This document shows, one piece after another, positions 23,742 through 34,128 of a stretch of 64,000 nucleotides of DNA (position 1 is the first letter of the stretch; every line of letters starts with the position of its first letter). Location of the stretch: assembly GCF_910594985.1 (NCBI RefSeq), contig NZ_CAJVCE010000002.1:434001-498000 (forward strand). The letters are read 5' to 3'. Source of the DNA: Paenibacillus allorhizosphaerae (GTDB lineage Bacteria > Bacillota > Bacilli > Paenibacillales > NBRC-103111). The translations under genes were made by a program, and so were the position numbers. The notes under the pieces were generated by a model. It saw only the letters and a list, made by a program, of their open reading frames with translations. It had not been told where the DNA came from and did not search any database.

Positions 23742-24949
23742 CATTTATTTCCTTTGCTTACCCAGAACGTGATTTGCGTTCCTTTGGGGACGGTCACGTT
23801 CGGAGCGGGGTCCTGCTTGAATACCGTGCCTTTGATCTGTTCATGCGGCTCGATAAAATATTGATAGCGCAGGCCGTATGCCAGCGCCTGTTTTTCCGCC
23901 ACTTCCTGGGAAAAGCCGGTTAACGTCGGGGTGCTGGTCGACTCCTGATTTTCCGGTGTCTCCGCTGCCGCAGCGACTGTTTCCGTCAGCTTCGGCCCTG
24001 CCTGCTGCGCTATCGGAACGGTATCTTGCTTCGACACGGCAGCCGTTTCCTCCGGGGGCAGTTCCGGTTTTTTCATCAGCGTAATAAACGCCAACTCCCC
24101 GACCAGCAGAACAAGAAGGGCACTGCATCCGATGACCCACTTTCGATTCCATCGGAACGTTTTAATTTCCGTTTTCGCCGCCGGTACGGAGGGCGCGGTT
24201 TTGATGATGTCTTTCTTTTGGAATGGGACACTTGGCGCCGGTCGTTGGAGCACTTTTTGTCCTTCGTGCCTGGAGACGATTTTGTCAAAGCCCGAAAGCA
24301 AATGGGGGAGTGTCGCTTCTCCCGTGAGCACACGCCGGATCCGTCCTGCGATATCGGCCGATTGGTCTGCATCAAGCGTGACAAGTCTTTCTTGAAGCTC
24401 CCCGCACAAGGTGTCCGGATCTTCGGGAGCTTCGAAGGAACGCATCACAAATTGATAGAGCAGCCGGCAAAGCCCCGCAGCCCCGATCCAATTCGGATTT
24501 CCTTGTTCCCAGTAATTGATGACGGACAATCCTTGCTCGCTGCTTAAACATAAGTTATCGGCGCGAACGGAATAACCGGTAATACCTTCTTTTTTCGCTT
24601 CGTGCATTCCGTATCCTAAATCCATGACCAGCTTGATCATTTCCATCTCGCCGAATTTATGGATTTCAAGTTCATCTATGATAAGCCGACCGGCTCCCGG
24701 CTTTAATATCGCCATGATTCGGTCGGGATTCACGTCTATATCGAGAACATGCATGAACCGTTCGTCGGAAAATTGGGAAACTTTACGGATACTCTGCACA
24801 TAATCGCCGATTACCGTCTCATTCGTTGGCTCAAGCACAAAGCACATGACGTCCCGGTTAAAAAATAAATCTTTGCCTTTGTAAAGCTTTCCGAGCGGCT
24901 GCTGTTGAATACACTGCTCGGGCAAGTACCTCTGCCGGATCGTTTCCAT
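23741..24949 (-). CDS. Membrane pseudokinase with one PASTA domain
   Basis: 402 residues. The N-terminal ~220 resemble a Ser/Thr protein kinase of the PrkC type but lack its chemistry: the catalytic loop HRDxxxxN reads YSVRADN near 126-132 and the DFG position reads NYW near 145. After a Pro-rich linker comes one membrane helix (271-292), a Thr/Glu/Pro-rich stalk and a single C-terminal PASTA domain (about 350-402). The topology is kinase-like domain inside, PASTA outside. PASTA domains bind muropeptides or lipid II, so this may be a cell-wall sensor or partner of the true PrkC kinase; that is inference. Start ATG follows AAGGAGGGTTCC. Active PrkC has three PASTA repeats and about 650 residues. 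Confidence 0.78.
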   Translation of the reverse strand: METIRQRYLPEQCIQQQPLGKLYKGKDLFFNRDVMCFVLEPTNETVIGDYVQSIRKVSQFSDERFMHVLDIDVNPDRIMAILKPGAGRLIIDELEIHKFGEMEMIKLVMDLGYGMHEAKKEGITGYSVRADNLCLSSEQGLSVINYWEQGNPNWIGAAGLCRLLYQFVMRSFEAPEDPDTLCGELQERLVTLDADQSADIAGRIRRVLTGEATLPHLLSGFDKIVSRHEGQKVLQRPAPSVPFQKKDIIKTAPSVPAAKTEIKTFRWNRKWVIGCSALLVLLVGELAFITLMKKPELPPEETAAVSKQDTVPIAQQAGPKLTETVAAAAETPENQESTSTPTLTGFSQEVAEKQALAYGLRYQYFIEPHEQIKGTVFKQDPAPNVTVPKGTQITFWVSKGNK

Positions 24950-25061
24950 TGGAACCCTCCTTACCTAACTCTCCAGGTGTCCGTCATGGCATAATTATAG
25001 CTTATTATACTATTCGAATGGAAATTCCTTTTTATGTTCATAACTAAAAAATTGATCAAGA

Positions 25062-25093
25062 AAACCTGACACGAGAAAGATCGCGTCAGGTTT
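25062..25093 (-). terminator. Terminator of the arabinofuranosidase gene
   Basis: AAACCTGAC..CG pairs with CG.GTCAGGTTT and is followed on the minus strand by a T-rich tract. Confidence 0.6.
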
Positions 25094-25121
25094 GAAGGAA
25101 GACAAGTCTATTTACGTTTGT

Positions 25122-26675
<1,554 letters not shown>

Positions 26676-26712
26676 TCAAAATATAAAAACATTAACTATA
26701 TATTATTAAACA

Positions 26713-26726
26713 TGGGAGCGCTTTAT
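26713..26726. promoter_or_regulatory. Candidate cre site between the GH51 gene and its divergent regulator
   Basis: TGGGAGCGCTTTAT matches the palindromic cre ideal TGAAAGCGCTTTCA at ten of fourteen positions, with the AGCGCT core intact. The surrounding 26640-26822 region is AT-rich and must hold both promoters. Confidence 0.4.
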
Positions 26727-26822
26727 TTTGCAATCGTATTTTTATTTTTTCTTATTGCTTTTGTTAAATTTATATATATATTAATTATATAAGAATCGAA
26801 ATTAAGGATGTGCCATACTTAT

Positions 26823-27743
26823 ATGATCAAAGCGAACACCGATCGTTCCTTTTTGCCGCTATATGAAGCGCTGGCTAGCGAAGTTCGGCTGCAAATTCTG
26901 GAGCTAGTCGCCGAGGAACCGAAAAGCGTAAAAGAGCTGGCGGAAGCGCTAGGACTCAGCAGCGCCATTATGACCATGCATATCCGTAAGCTGGAGCGGG
27001 GCGGACTTATTCAAGCGCGGATGATTCGCAAGAACGGCGGTACGCATAAAGTATGCTCGCTGGCCGCGGCCGGCATTGAAATCGCCATGCCTTCGATGAC
27101 ACCGGAGAAAAGGGCATATCATGAAACAGCAATCCCGGTAGGCCATTATACGGCGTACGAGATTTATCCGACATGCGGACTTGCGACCCGGGACAAGGTG
27201 ATCGGACAATTCGACGATCCGCGCTACTTTATGGAACCGGAGCGGATGCATGCGGAAATACTGTGGTTCGGCCGAGGGTATGTGGAGTACAAAATCCCGA
27301 ACTATTTGCTGCCCGGCCAGCGGCCGAACGAGATCGAGATTTCGCTGGAAATCGGCTCCGAAGCGCCGGGCTTTAACGAAAATTGGCCTTCGGACATTTT
27401 CTTTTATTTGAACGGAACGCGTCTGGGCATGTGGACAAGTCCCGGCGATTACGGCAGCAGCCAGGGCCGATATACGCCTGATTGGTGGGACGTCAATCAG
27501 TACGGTCTGCTGAAGCGAGTGCGCATTTGCGACAACGGCACCTATATCGACGGGCAAAACATGTCCGGTATTTGCATCGGGGACATTGCACTCGACCGCA
27601 ATCATTGGGTGCTCAGGATGGCGGTGCCGGAAGAGGCGGCCCATGTAGGCGGCTTGACGCTGTATGGAGCGGGTTTCGGAAACTATAACCAGGATATTTT
27701 GTTTCGCGTGTATTACGAGCAGGGGACCGTGGGGACGGATTAG
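26823..27743 (+). CDS. ArsR-like winged-helix regulator with large C-terminal domain
   Basis: About 306 residues. The first ~85 form an ArsR-type winged helix (YEALASEVRLQILELV, VKELAEALGLSSAIMTMHIRKLE) without the usual metal-binding cysteines. The remaining ~210 residues look like a beta-sandwich rich in Trp, Tyr and Gly (FGRGYVEYKIPNYLLPGQ, GTRLGMWTSPGDYGS, RMAVPEE), suggestive of carbohydrate recognition. ArsR regulators are normally near 100 residues, so this is a fused sensor. Position, divergent from GH51, suggests it controls arabinoside use. AAGGATG supports ATG 26823 over 26808. Confidence 0.75.
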   Translation: MIKANTDRSFLPLYEALASEVRLQILELVAEEPKSVKELAEALGLSSAIMTMHIRKLERGGLIQARMIRKNGGTHKVCSLAAAGIEIAMPSMTPEKRAYHETAIPVGHYTAYEIYPTCGLATRDKVIGQFDDPRYFMEPERMHAEILWFGRGYVEYKIPNYLLPGQRPNEIEISLEIGSEAPGFNENWPSDIFFYLNGTRLGMWTSPGDYGSSQGRYTPDWWDVNQYGLLKRVRICDNGTYIDGQNMSGICIGDIALDRNHWVLRMAVPEEAAHVGGLTLYGAGFGNYNQDILFRVYYEQGTVGTD

Positions 27744-27896
27744 AAGCGTATCTTAGCCATTTCAGCTTCACGTCAGGCTTTCCGAAGGAACTCGCCGCGG
27801 GAATGCTTCGTCTCTTCGGTCCGCGCCTCGCTCGACGACCCGTAAGATGTGCCGATAAGGCTTGAAGTAGGCGGGTGCTGCCGCTTCGGTTAGCGC
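27744..27896. other. Gap without recognised feature
   Basis: No ORF or T-tailed hairpin was recognised between the convergent regulator and transpeptidase genes. Confidence 0.4.
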
Positions 27897-28229
27897 TTAC
27901 GGGCGGATCGTTACCCGCGTCCCGATCGGAACGAGCTTCGACAGCCGAATGACGTCGGGATTGTACATGCGAATGCAGCCGTGGGAAACCATTTTGCCGA
28001 TGGAAGAAGGATCGTTGGTGCCGTGGATGCCGTAATGCGGTTTGGACAGTCCCATCCAGAACGCGCCGAACGGACCGCCGGGGTTTTGCTGCTTGTTGAC
28101 GATGGTGAATTCCCCGTGAGGGGTTTGCAGCGCGACGCGGCCGATTCCTACGGGAAACGAGTCCACCACTACGCTGTTATTTAACAAATACAGCCGGCGG
28201 TCCGATAAATCGATAATAATCCGGTACAT
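27897..28229 (-). CDS. L,D-transpeptidase, YkuD domain
   Basis: A 110-residue protein that is almost only a YkuD catalytic domain. The active-site motif [10 protein letters not shown] is near 87-96 and the partner His lies in YGIHGTND. No LysM, signal peptide or membrane helix is present with the ATG at 28229, which follows GGGGAGTTGAG. Full-length YkuD enzymes act outside the membrane on peptidoglycan; a form without export signal may act in the mother cell or forespore or be released at lysis (inference). The longer open frame upstream is not protein-like. Confidence 0.82.
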   Translation of the reverse strand: MYRIIIDLSDRRLYLLNNSVVVDSFPVGIGRVALQTPHGEFTIVNKQQNPGGPFGAFWMGLSKPHYGIHGTNDPSSIGKMVSHGCIRMYNPDVIRLSKLVPIGTRVTIRP

Positions 28230-28332
28230 GAACTCAACTCCCCAGGACGTTTCATAGACTCCGCCTTCACGGGCAGCGTGAACGGAGTCTATTGCAGTGT
28301 ATTCGGCCGCCCGTAGAGAGGTTCGGACCGAA

Positions 28333-29199
28333 TCATTTGAGGAGCTGTTCCTTGGGAGAATGAAGCTCGCTGTAAAGGCTGCGGAATTCGGTGGGAGCGA
28401 CGCCGAGCCGTTTTTTGAACGTTTTGGAAAAATGGAAAATATCGTGAAAACCGGTCTCGCTCGCGACTTCTCCAATCGTCATGTCCGAAGACATAATGAG
28501 CTGCTTCGCTTTTTCCATCCTGCGTTCATAAATGTAGGTCATCGGGGTAACGCCCAGATGATTTTTGAAGAAACGGATGAAGTAGTTCGGGTGATGGTGC
28601 ACTTGTTCCGCTAGCTCGGCGATACTCATGTCTTTCGTCAGATTCATGTCGATGTACTGGAGCACGGTGCTCAATTTGCTGCTGGTTAAGGTGGATGAAG
28701 ATTTCGGCTTTTCCAGCACCGCTTGTTCAATGTAGCAAGATATCAAATCAAGCAGCGCCGCCTGAATACGGATCGATTTGGCGGGGCCATGCTGCGATTT
28801 GAAGGCGGTTATTAACCGTTCGAACGCCGCGATCACGAGGGTAGGGTCGTCAATGGTCAGACAATAGGGCAGCTTGCACAGCGTAAACAAATTCATGAAG
28901 CTCACATTGGAGTTGAAATGACACCAGTACTTTTGATAAGTCCGTTCCGGATCGGTAGTGGAGAAACTTTGCGGCAACCCAGCGGGAGCAAACACCATCT
29001 GCCCGGGCTGCGGAAACAGCTCCTGCCCGCCGACGGTCATTTTGCCTTGCCCGCTTTCAATGTAATAAATTTTGCTGTATGTCGGCGTAAATAGACCCTT
29101 CGTCCAGTTCGGCTTGCATTTGCTTAACAAGGCGATGACCAACTCGGTTTTCAAATCAGCCAAAAACTGGCTGATCAACGTATCGTTTTGCGTTTCCAT
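28333..29199 (-). CDS. AraC family transcriptional regulator
   Basis: About 288 residues. N-terminal cupin-like sensor ([20 protein letters not shown], then [13 protein letters not shown]) and C-terminal double helix-turn-helix ([60 protein letters not shown]). ATG 29199 is 8 nt from GGGGG; the ATG at 29205 is too close. Divergent from the GH29 fucosidase gene, so it probably activates that gene on a fucosylated ligand. Confidence 0.88.
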   Translation of the reverse strand: METQNDTLISQFLADLKTELVIALLSKCKPNWTKGLFTPTYSKIYYIESGQGKMTVGGQELFPQPGQMVFAPAGLPQSFSTTDPERTYQKYWCHFNSNVSFMNLFTLCKLPYCLTIDDPTLVIAAFERLITAFKSQHGPAKSIRIQAALLDLISCYIEQAVLEKPKSSSTLTSSKLSTVLQYIDMNLTKDMSIAELAEQVHHHPNYFIRFFKNHLGVTPMTYIYERRMEKAKQLIMSSDMTIGEVASETGFHDIFHFSKTFKKRLGVAPTEFRSLYSELHSPKEQLLK

Positions 29200-29314
29200 G
29201 TGCATTTCCCCCTTATCACGTATGGAGCTACAAAGGTTAGTTCTGTACAAAAACGAGTTAACTACGCCCATTTTGATTATACCATACCGCATGTAGAATG
29301 AAGGGGAAATGATC

Positions 29315-31132
29315 ATGAAGCTATTGCAGGGGGTCGCCATGACGAAACGAGATATGTATATGGATAATGCGGAAGCGGAGGCGCTGCAGCAGGCGGCGAA
29401 GTCCGAGCTTTCGGAAGAAGTTCAAGACCGGCGGTTGGCTTGGTGGAGAGAAGCCCGGTTCGGGATGTTTATTCATTGGGGCTTGTATTCGCTGCTTGGC
29501 GGCGTATGGAAAGGCAAAGAAGTACCCGGAGCTTACGGAGAGCATATTATGCTCCGCGGCCAAATTCCGGTAAAAGAATACGAGACCGTCGCCGAGTCGT
29601 TTAATCCGACGCGTTTTGATGCGGATGCGTGGGTAAGAGCGGCCAAAGAAGCGGGAATGAAATACTTGGTCATCACAGCGAAGCATCATGACGGGTTTGC
29701 TCTGTACGACTCCGCAGTCAGCGATTTTAATATCGTCAAGCGCACGCCTTACGGCCGCGATCCGATGAAGGATTTAGCCGAAGCCTGCCGCAAACATGAC
29801 GTGAAGTTGTGTTTCTACTATTCCCATTCGATGGATTGGCATCATCCCGATTCTCAAGGGAATACCCACGACTATCCGAACAATATCGGCGCTTGGGACG
29901 ATCTCGAATCGTGGATCAACGATGAAGACAAACGTACCCGGTACGAGCGGTATTTGAACGAAAAGGCGTTCCCGCAGCTGAAGGAGCTGTTGACCCAGTA
30001 CGGCGACGTCGGGCTCATCTGGTTCGATTGCGGCCACAAGGTGACGGATGAGCAAGGCCAGCGGTTCGTCGATTTTGTGCGCAGCCTGCAGCCGGATTGC
30101 CTCGTCAACCGCAGAGTGAGAAGAGACGGCTTCGGCGATTACGGCAATTCCGGCGATAATCAGCTGCATATTCGCATCAATCGCAAGGATTGGGAATCGA
30201 TTCATACGATGAACAATTCGTGGGGTTATAAGAAAACGGATCACAACTGGAAGTCGGTCAAAAGCATTTTGCACAACATGATTGACGTGTTCAGCCTGAA
30301 CGGCAACTATTTATTGAACGTCGGTCCGACGCCCGAAGGCGAATTTGACGATAAATCGATCGAAATTCTTCAGGGCGTCGGCCGCTGGATGGAGCAAAAC
30401 GACGAAAGCGTACACGGCACCTCAGGCAGCCCGATCGGCAAGCCGCAATGGGGCCGCTGCACCGCGAACGGGCAGAAGCTGTATTTGCACGTGTTCGATT
30501 GGCCTGCAAGCGGTGAGCTTATCGTTCCCGGTTTGCGAAACGGACTGGCGCGCGCTTACCTGCTTGCCGATCCGAAGCGGACGCCGCTGCGATGGGAGCG
30601 GGTCGGTAAAGAAGACATTCGTCTCTATGTACCGTCGGAAGCGCTCGACCCCGATGCAACGGTCATCGTCGCCGAGGCGGAAGGCGAACTCGATGCCAAC
30701 CCGGTGAAACGACTGCTTGAGAAAGATTATGCGAATCGCTTCGGCGCGTTCGACGGCGACATCGAGGGGGAAAAACTGCGGTACGATACCGGTAAAAAAG
30801 ACCGTGATGTCGTTACCGACTGGGCGAACGTTGCCGATCGCATCCGCTGGACATACCGTGCGGCCTCTCCGGGCGATTACAGCGTAAAGATCGTCTACGG
30901 GGCACAGGAGGGCAAGGCGGGAGGAACGTTCATCGTAGAAACGAACGGTCAAAAGCTGACCGGCAGTGTAACGGCCAAAGGCAACGGATACGAGTTTATC
31001 GAGCAGGAACTGGGTGTCATCCGGCTCGATGAACCGGGGAGCTACGGGCTTACGGTTCGCGCGGACACCATAACGGGCGATGTATTAATGAATCTGAAGG
31101 AAGTACAACTGCGTCCTGTCAAGTCACGATGA
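29315..31132 (+). CDS. Alpha-L-fucosidase, GH29
   Basis: Retaining fucosidase, about 605 residues, cytosolic (no signal peptide). The family core is clear: WWREARFGMFIHWGLYSL, YLVITAKHHDGFALYDS, DVKLCFYYSHSMDWHHPD and GLIWFDCGH with the nucleophile Asp, then LLNVGPTPEGEF. The last ~150 residues are a separate beta domain. Start is uncertain: ATG 29315 has AAGGGG at 8 nt, and ATG 29339 has GGGGG at 6 nt. A divergent AraC gene probably regulates it. Confidence 0.92.
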   Translation: MKLLQGVAMTKRDMYMDNAEAEALQQAAKSELSEEVQDRRLAWWREARFGMFIHWGLYSLLGGVWKGKEVPGAYGEHIMLRGQIPVKEYETVAESFNPTRFDADAWVRAAKEAGMKYLVITAKHHDGFALYDSAVSDFNIVKRTPYGRDPMKDLAEACRKHDVKLCFYYSHSMDWHHPDSQGNTHDYPNNIGAWDDLESWINDEDKRTRYERYLNEKAFPQLKELLTQYGDVGLIWFDCGHKVTDEQGQRFVDFVRSLQPDCLVNRRVRRDGFGDYGNSGDNQLHIRINRKDWESIHTMNNSWGYKKTDHNWKSVKSILHNMIDVFSLNGNYLLNVGPTPEGEFDDKSIEILQGVGRWMEQNDESVHGTSGSPIGKPQWGRCTANGQKLYLHVFDWPASGELIVPGLRNGLARAYLLADPKRTPLRWERVGKEDIRLYVPSEALDPDATVIVAEAEGELDANPVKRLLEKDYANRFGAFDGDIEGEKLRYDTGKKDRDVVTDWANVADRIRWTYRAASPGDYSVKIVYGAQEGKAGGTFIVETNGQKLTGSVTAKGNGYEFIEQELGVIRLDEPGSYGLTVRADTITGDVLMNLKEVQLRPVKSR

Positions 31133-31166
31133 CATGTCGTCACATGTGCTGATTTAATTTACAATA

Positions 31167-31209
31167 AGCTGAGGGTTCGTTTGTTTCATGCGAATTCTCG
31201 GCTTTTTTT
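31167..31209 (+). terminator. Terminator of the fucosidase gene
   Basis: AGCTGAG pairs with CTCGGCT, with further pairing across a small bulge, followed by seven T. Confidence 0.75.
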
Positions 31210-31229
31210 GCGCGACGGTAAGTTTAATG

Positions 31230-31257
31230 TTGCCGAACAACCAAAATATGGTACGAT
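31230..31257 (+). promoter_or_regulatory. pgsA promoter
   Basis: TTGCCG, a 16-bp spacer and TACGAT, with a TGG extension directly before the -10. Confidence 0.5.
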
Positions 31258-31353
31258 TTACATTGGGTACTTTGGCGGTTGCAAGCCGCTTGATGAGATG
31301 CAGCCGCGGGGCGGTCTGCCCGAGAAAATGAAAACGGATCGGGAGGTTTTGCG

Positions 31354-31908
31354 TTGAATACGGCCAATAAGATTACGATTTCGAGAATTTGTCTGATCCC
31401 TTTATTTTTGCTGTCGATGTCTCCATTGATATCATGGTTGCCGTATAACGTATACATCGCGACTGCCATATTCGTATTGGCTGCAGCCACGGATAAACTT
31501 GACGGATACGTCGCACGAAAGTATAACCAGGTGACCAATCTTGGGAAGCTGTTGGATCCGCTGGCGGACAAGCTGCTCATTTCCGCCGCGCTCATCATGC
31601 TTGTCCAGGAGCAGAAGCTGTCGTCGTGGATCGCGGTCGTCATTATCGGCCGCGAGATTTTGATTACCGCCATTCGCATTATGGGGGCGATGCGAAGAAT
31701 CGTTTTGGCCGCTGACCGTTACGGCAAGCTGAAGCTGGTGTTGCAGGTCGCAGGAATCGCAGCCGTACTCCTGGATAATTATCCTTTTGCCTTGTTCACT
31801 CCGTTGCCGGTACATCAGCTCACCATTTTTGCGGCCGTCATTCTTACGCTGTACTCCGGTTTTAACTATATTCGGAACAACTACAAGCTGCTTGAATTGC
31901 ATACGTAA
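31354..31908 (+). CDS. pgsA: CDP-diacylglycerol-glycerol-3-phosphate 3-phosphatidyltransferase
   Basis: Integral membrane enzyme making phosphatidylglycerophosphate, the committed step to phosphatidylglycerol. 184 residues with about five hydrophobic segments. The CDP-alcohol phosphatidyltransferase signature DG-x2-AR-x8-G-x3-D-x3-D is present as DGYVARKYNQVTNLGKLLDPLADK-type spacing near 50-73. TTG start after GGGAGGT. Bacillales sometimes carry several paralogues; specificity as PgsA is by similarity of pattern. Confidence 0.9.
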   Translation: MNTANKITISRICLIPLFLLSMSPLISWLPYNVYIATAIFVLAAATDKLDGYVARKYNQVTNLGKLLDPLADKLLISAALIMLVQEQKLSSWIAVVIIGREILITAIRIMGAMRRIVLAADRYGKLKLVLQVAGIAAVLLDNYPFALFTPLPVHQLTIFAAVILTLYSGFNYIRNNYKLLELHT

Positions 31909-31990
31909 ACAAACGTCAATTTCAAAGAGTTCTAGATTATAGCAATAGCAGCAATCGTTGTCACCAACTTGATAATCCATATGTCATGGG

Positions 31991-32017
31991 TCTGTACCTT
32001 GATGGTACAGATTTTTT
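31991..32017 (+). terminator. Terminator after pgsA
   Basis: TCTGTACC-TTGAT-GGTACAGA, a perfect 8-bp stem, then six T. Confidence 0.85.
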
Positions 32018-32092
32018 CTTTTGTTTTTCACAAATCGGATTTGTTCATAACAAATCCAAAATGTATTCATTACTTCAAATGAGCAAATTATA

Positions 32093-32142
32093 TTGACTAA
32101 CCGGTCAGTATGCGTTATGTTTTTACTGACCGATCGGTTAGT
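32093..32142 (+). promoter_or_regulatory. Promoter with two TetR-type operators
   Basis: TTGACT, 17 bp and TATGTT form the promoter. ACTAACCGGTCAGT (32096-32109) overlaps the -35, and ACTGACCGATCGGTTAGT (32125-32142) sits just after the -10. Both are near-palindromes of the ACYRACCG half-site kind used by TetR repressors. The arrangement predicts repression of the tetR-P450 operon by its own first product. Confidence 0.7.
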
Positions 32143-32165
32143 ATCCATGGAAAGGAAGTGAAGCA

Positions 32166-32777
32166 TTGCCTTTACAGCTTTACGAGAGAGAAAAGGTTTT
32201 GGGAGCTTGTCTGTCTGTGTTCGCGCAGCACGGATATAAAAACACTTCAACGGTGATGTTGGCGGAGGCAGCCGGTATTTCCAAGGCGTTGATCTTCCAT
32301 CATTTCAGCAGCAAAAAAAAGTTGTATTTCAGCTTGTTGGAGCATTGTTTTGGGAAGATGCGGACAGAGCTCCGAGTGGATTCCATTGCTCGGAATCACG
32401 ATTTTTTTGAAACGATTGACCAGTTTAGCCGCCTAAAATTCAATTATTATCGAAACTTTTCTGATGAATATAAGTTGGTGTACGAAGCTTTTTATTTGAC
32501 GCCGGATGAATTAAAAGACGACATTGAAGAAAAGTATGGTCATGCGATAGCTGCCAAGAATCAAGTGTGGGAGCAATTATTTGAAAATGTTCCGCTTCGG
32601 GAAGGTGTAGACCGCAAGCAGGCTTTTGAGCTAATCTTTATCACATTGGAACATTTCGAAAAGAAGTTCTTAGCGGAAGTCACTGCCATAGACGCTATTG
32701 ATGAGGAATACGTTCAAAACTTTTTCGATTCGATGAATTCATTTTGCAGCATGATCCGCCATGGAATCGCCCAATGA
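32166..32777 (+). CDS. TetR family transcriptional repressor
   Basis: 203 residues. N-terminal helix-turn-helix (VFAQHGYKNTSTVMLAEAAGISKALIFHHFSSKKKLYFSLLEH) and a divergent ligand-binding C-terminal domain. TTG start after AAAGGAAG. The P450 gene starts 27 nt after the stop, so the pair forms an operon. The likely inducer is the P450 substrate or a related compound (inference). Confidence 0.9.
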   Translation: MPLQLYEREKVLGACLSVFAQHGYKNTSTVMLAEAAGISKALIFHHFSSKKKLYFSLLEHCFGKMRTELRVDSIARNHDFFETIDQFSRLKFNYYRNFSDEYKLVYEAFYLTPDELKDDIEEKYGHAIAAKNQVWEQLFENVPLREGVDRKQAFELIFITLEHFEKKFLAEVTAIDAIDEEYVQNFFDSMNSFCSMIRHGIAQ

Positions 32778-32804
32778 AAAATGCAGAATGGAAGGGGTAT
32801 ATTC

Positions 32805-34037
32805 ATGGAAAAAATAACGAGTAACGATTTTGCCTCGCCGGAAAACATGCGTGATTTCATTGCATTCTATAAGCGACTTGCCGGACAACAAGAGCCGCTC
32901 TACCGTCTTGACGATTTTTTCGGTATGGGCGGTGCATGGGTCGCATTCCGTCATGACGATGTTGCAACGATTTTGAAAGACCCTCGTTTTCTCAAAGATA
33001 TGCAAAAGCTTGCAATGCAGCACAATAAACAGGAATCCGCCCAGGAAAATACGTCCGTGGGCAATATCGTTGAATGGATGAAAAGTATGCCGAATATGCT
33101 TACGGTCGATCCGCCCGATCATACCCGTTTGCGAAGGTTGGCCTCCAAAGCGTTCACTCCGCATATGATTGAGGGCCTTTGTCCCCGTATTCAGCAAATT
33201 GCCGACGAGTTGTTGGATGCTGTGAAGGAGAGAGGCAGCATGGACCTTATTGCGGATTATGCGTATCCGCTGCCCATTATTGTCATCTCGGAGATGCTGG
33301 GGATTGCCGCTAGCGATCGAAATCAATTTCGCGAATGGACGCGCACGCTCGGGGAAGCTGCATTGGATCCTCGTCAGGGGGCTGCAGTTATTGCGACACT
33401 GGAGGAGTTTGTCCAATACATCAAAACTTTGCTAGCCGAAAAGCGCGCACATCCCGGTAATGATGTGACGAGCGGCTTGGTGCAGGCTTACGATGAAGGA
33501 GACAAGTTAAGCGAGAATGAACTTCTTTCGACCATTTGGCTGCTCATTACCGCCGGGCATGAAACGACGGTAAATCTAATTGGCAATGGCATGCTTGCGC
33601 TGCTGCAGCATCCCGAGCAAATGCGCTTGCTCCGGGACGATCCATCGTTGCTTCCCGCTGCCGTCGAAGAACTGTTGCGCTATGCTGGCCCCGTTATGAT
33701 AACCAGCCGTGTTGCGGGCGAGGATATCATCATGCACGGCAAACAAATCCGCAAAGGCGAGATGGTTGTAGTCTCATTGGCCGGTGCCAATCTTGACCCG
33801 CATCAGCATGCCAATCCCGAGGCTTTGGATATTACCCGTGAAGAGAATGAGCATCTGGCCTTCGGTAAAGGGATCCATCTTTGTTTGGGGGCTCCGCTGG
33901 CACGTTTGGAAGGGCAGATTGCTTTCGGCACATTGCTGCAGCGGCTCCCTAATCTACGACTGTCGATCGAACCGGAGCAGCTGGTTTATAACTACAGCAC
34001 ATTACGTTCCCTTGCAAGCCTGCCGGTGAATTTCTAA
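32805..34037 (+). CDS. Cytochrome P450, CYP107/CYP109-like
   Basis: Soluble class I bacterial P450, 410 residues. The motifs are DPPDHTRLRRL near 100, the I-helix AGHETT near 245, EELLR (ExxR) near 282 and the heme loop FGKGIHLCLGAPLAR near 350. It resembles Bacillus CypA/YjiB/BioI-type enzymes that hydroxylate fatty acids, steroids or secondary metabolites; the substrate cannot be called. The ATG at 32805 is 7 nt from GAAGGGG. It is cotranscribed with tetR; no redox partner gene adjoins. Confidence 0.93.
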   Translation: MEKITSNDFASPENMRDFIAFYKRLAGQQEPLYRLDDFFGMGGAWVAFRHDDVATILKDPRFLKDMQKLAMQHNKQESAQENTSVGNIVEWMKSMPNMLTVDPPDHTRLRRLASKAFTPHMIEGLCPRIQQIADELLDAVKERGSMDLIADYAYPLPIIVISEMLGIAASDRNQFREWTRTLGEAALDPRQGAAVIATLEEFVQYIKTLLAEKRAHPGNDVTSGLVQAYDEGDKLSENELLSTIWLLITAGHETTVNLIGNGMLALLQHPEQMRLLRDDPSLLPAAVEELLRYAGPVMITSRVAGEDIIMHGKQIRKGEMVVVSLAGANLDPHQHANPEALDITREENEHLAFGKGIHLCLGAPLARLEGQIAFGTLLQRLPNLRLSIEPEQLVYNYSTLRSLASLPVNF

Positions 34038-34083
34038 CCTGTTTCACCGTGCATGGCCCGGAAGGATGGTACAATACGTTCGA

Positions 34084-34124
34084 AGCACCCGGACCAAACG
34101 CTTATCCGTTTGGTTCCGGGTGCT
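34084..34124. other. Strong 17-bp hairpin without T-tract
   Basis: AGCACCCGGACCAAACG pairs with CGTTTGGTTCCGGGTGCT (one bulge). Neither strand has a T-run after it, so it is not a classic terminator; it may be a processed or bidirectional stop between the P450 gene and the hisG remnant. Confidence 0.5.
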
Positions 34125-34128
34125 GTCG

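Noticed and set aside
34084..34124. Rho-independent terminator
   Set aside because: The stem is strong but neither strand has a T-tract after it, so it is listed only as a hairpin.
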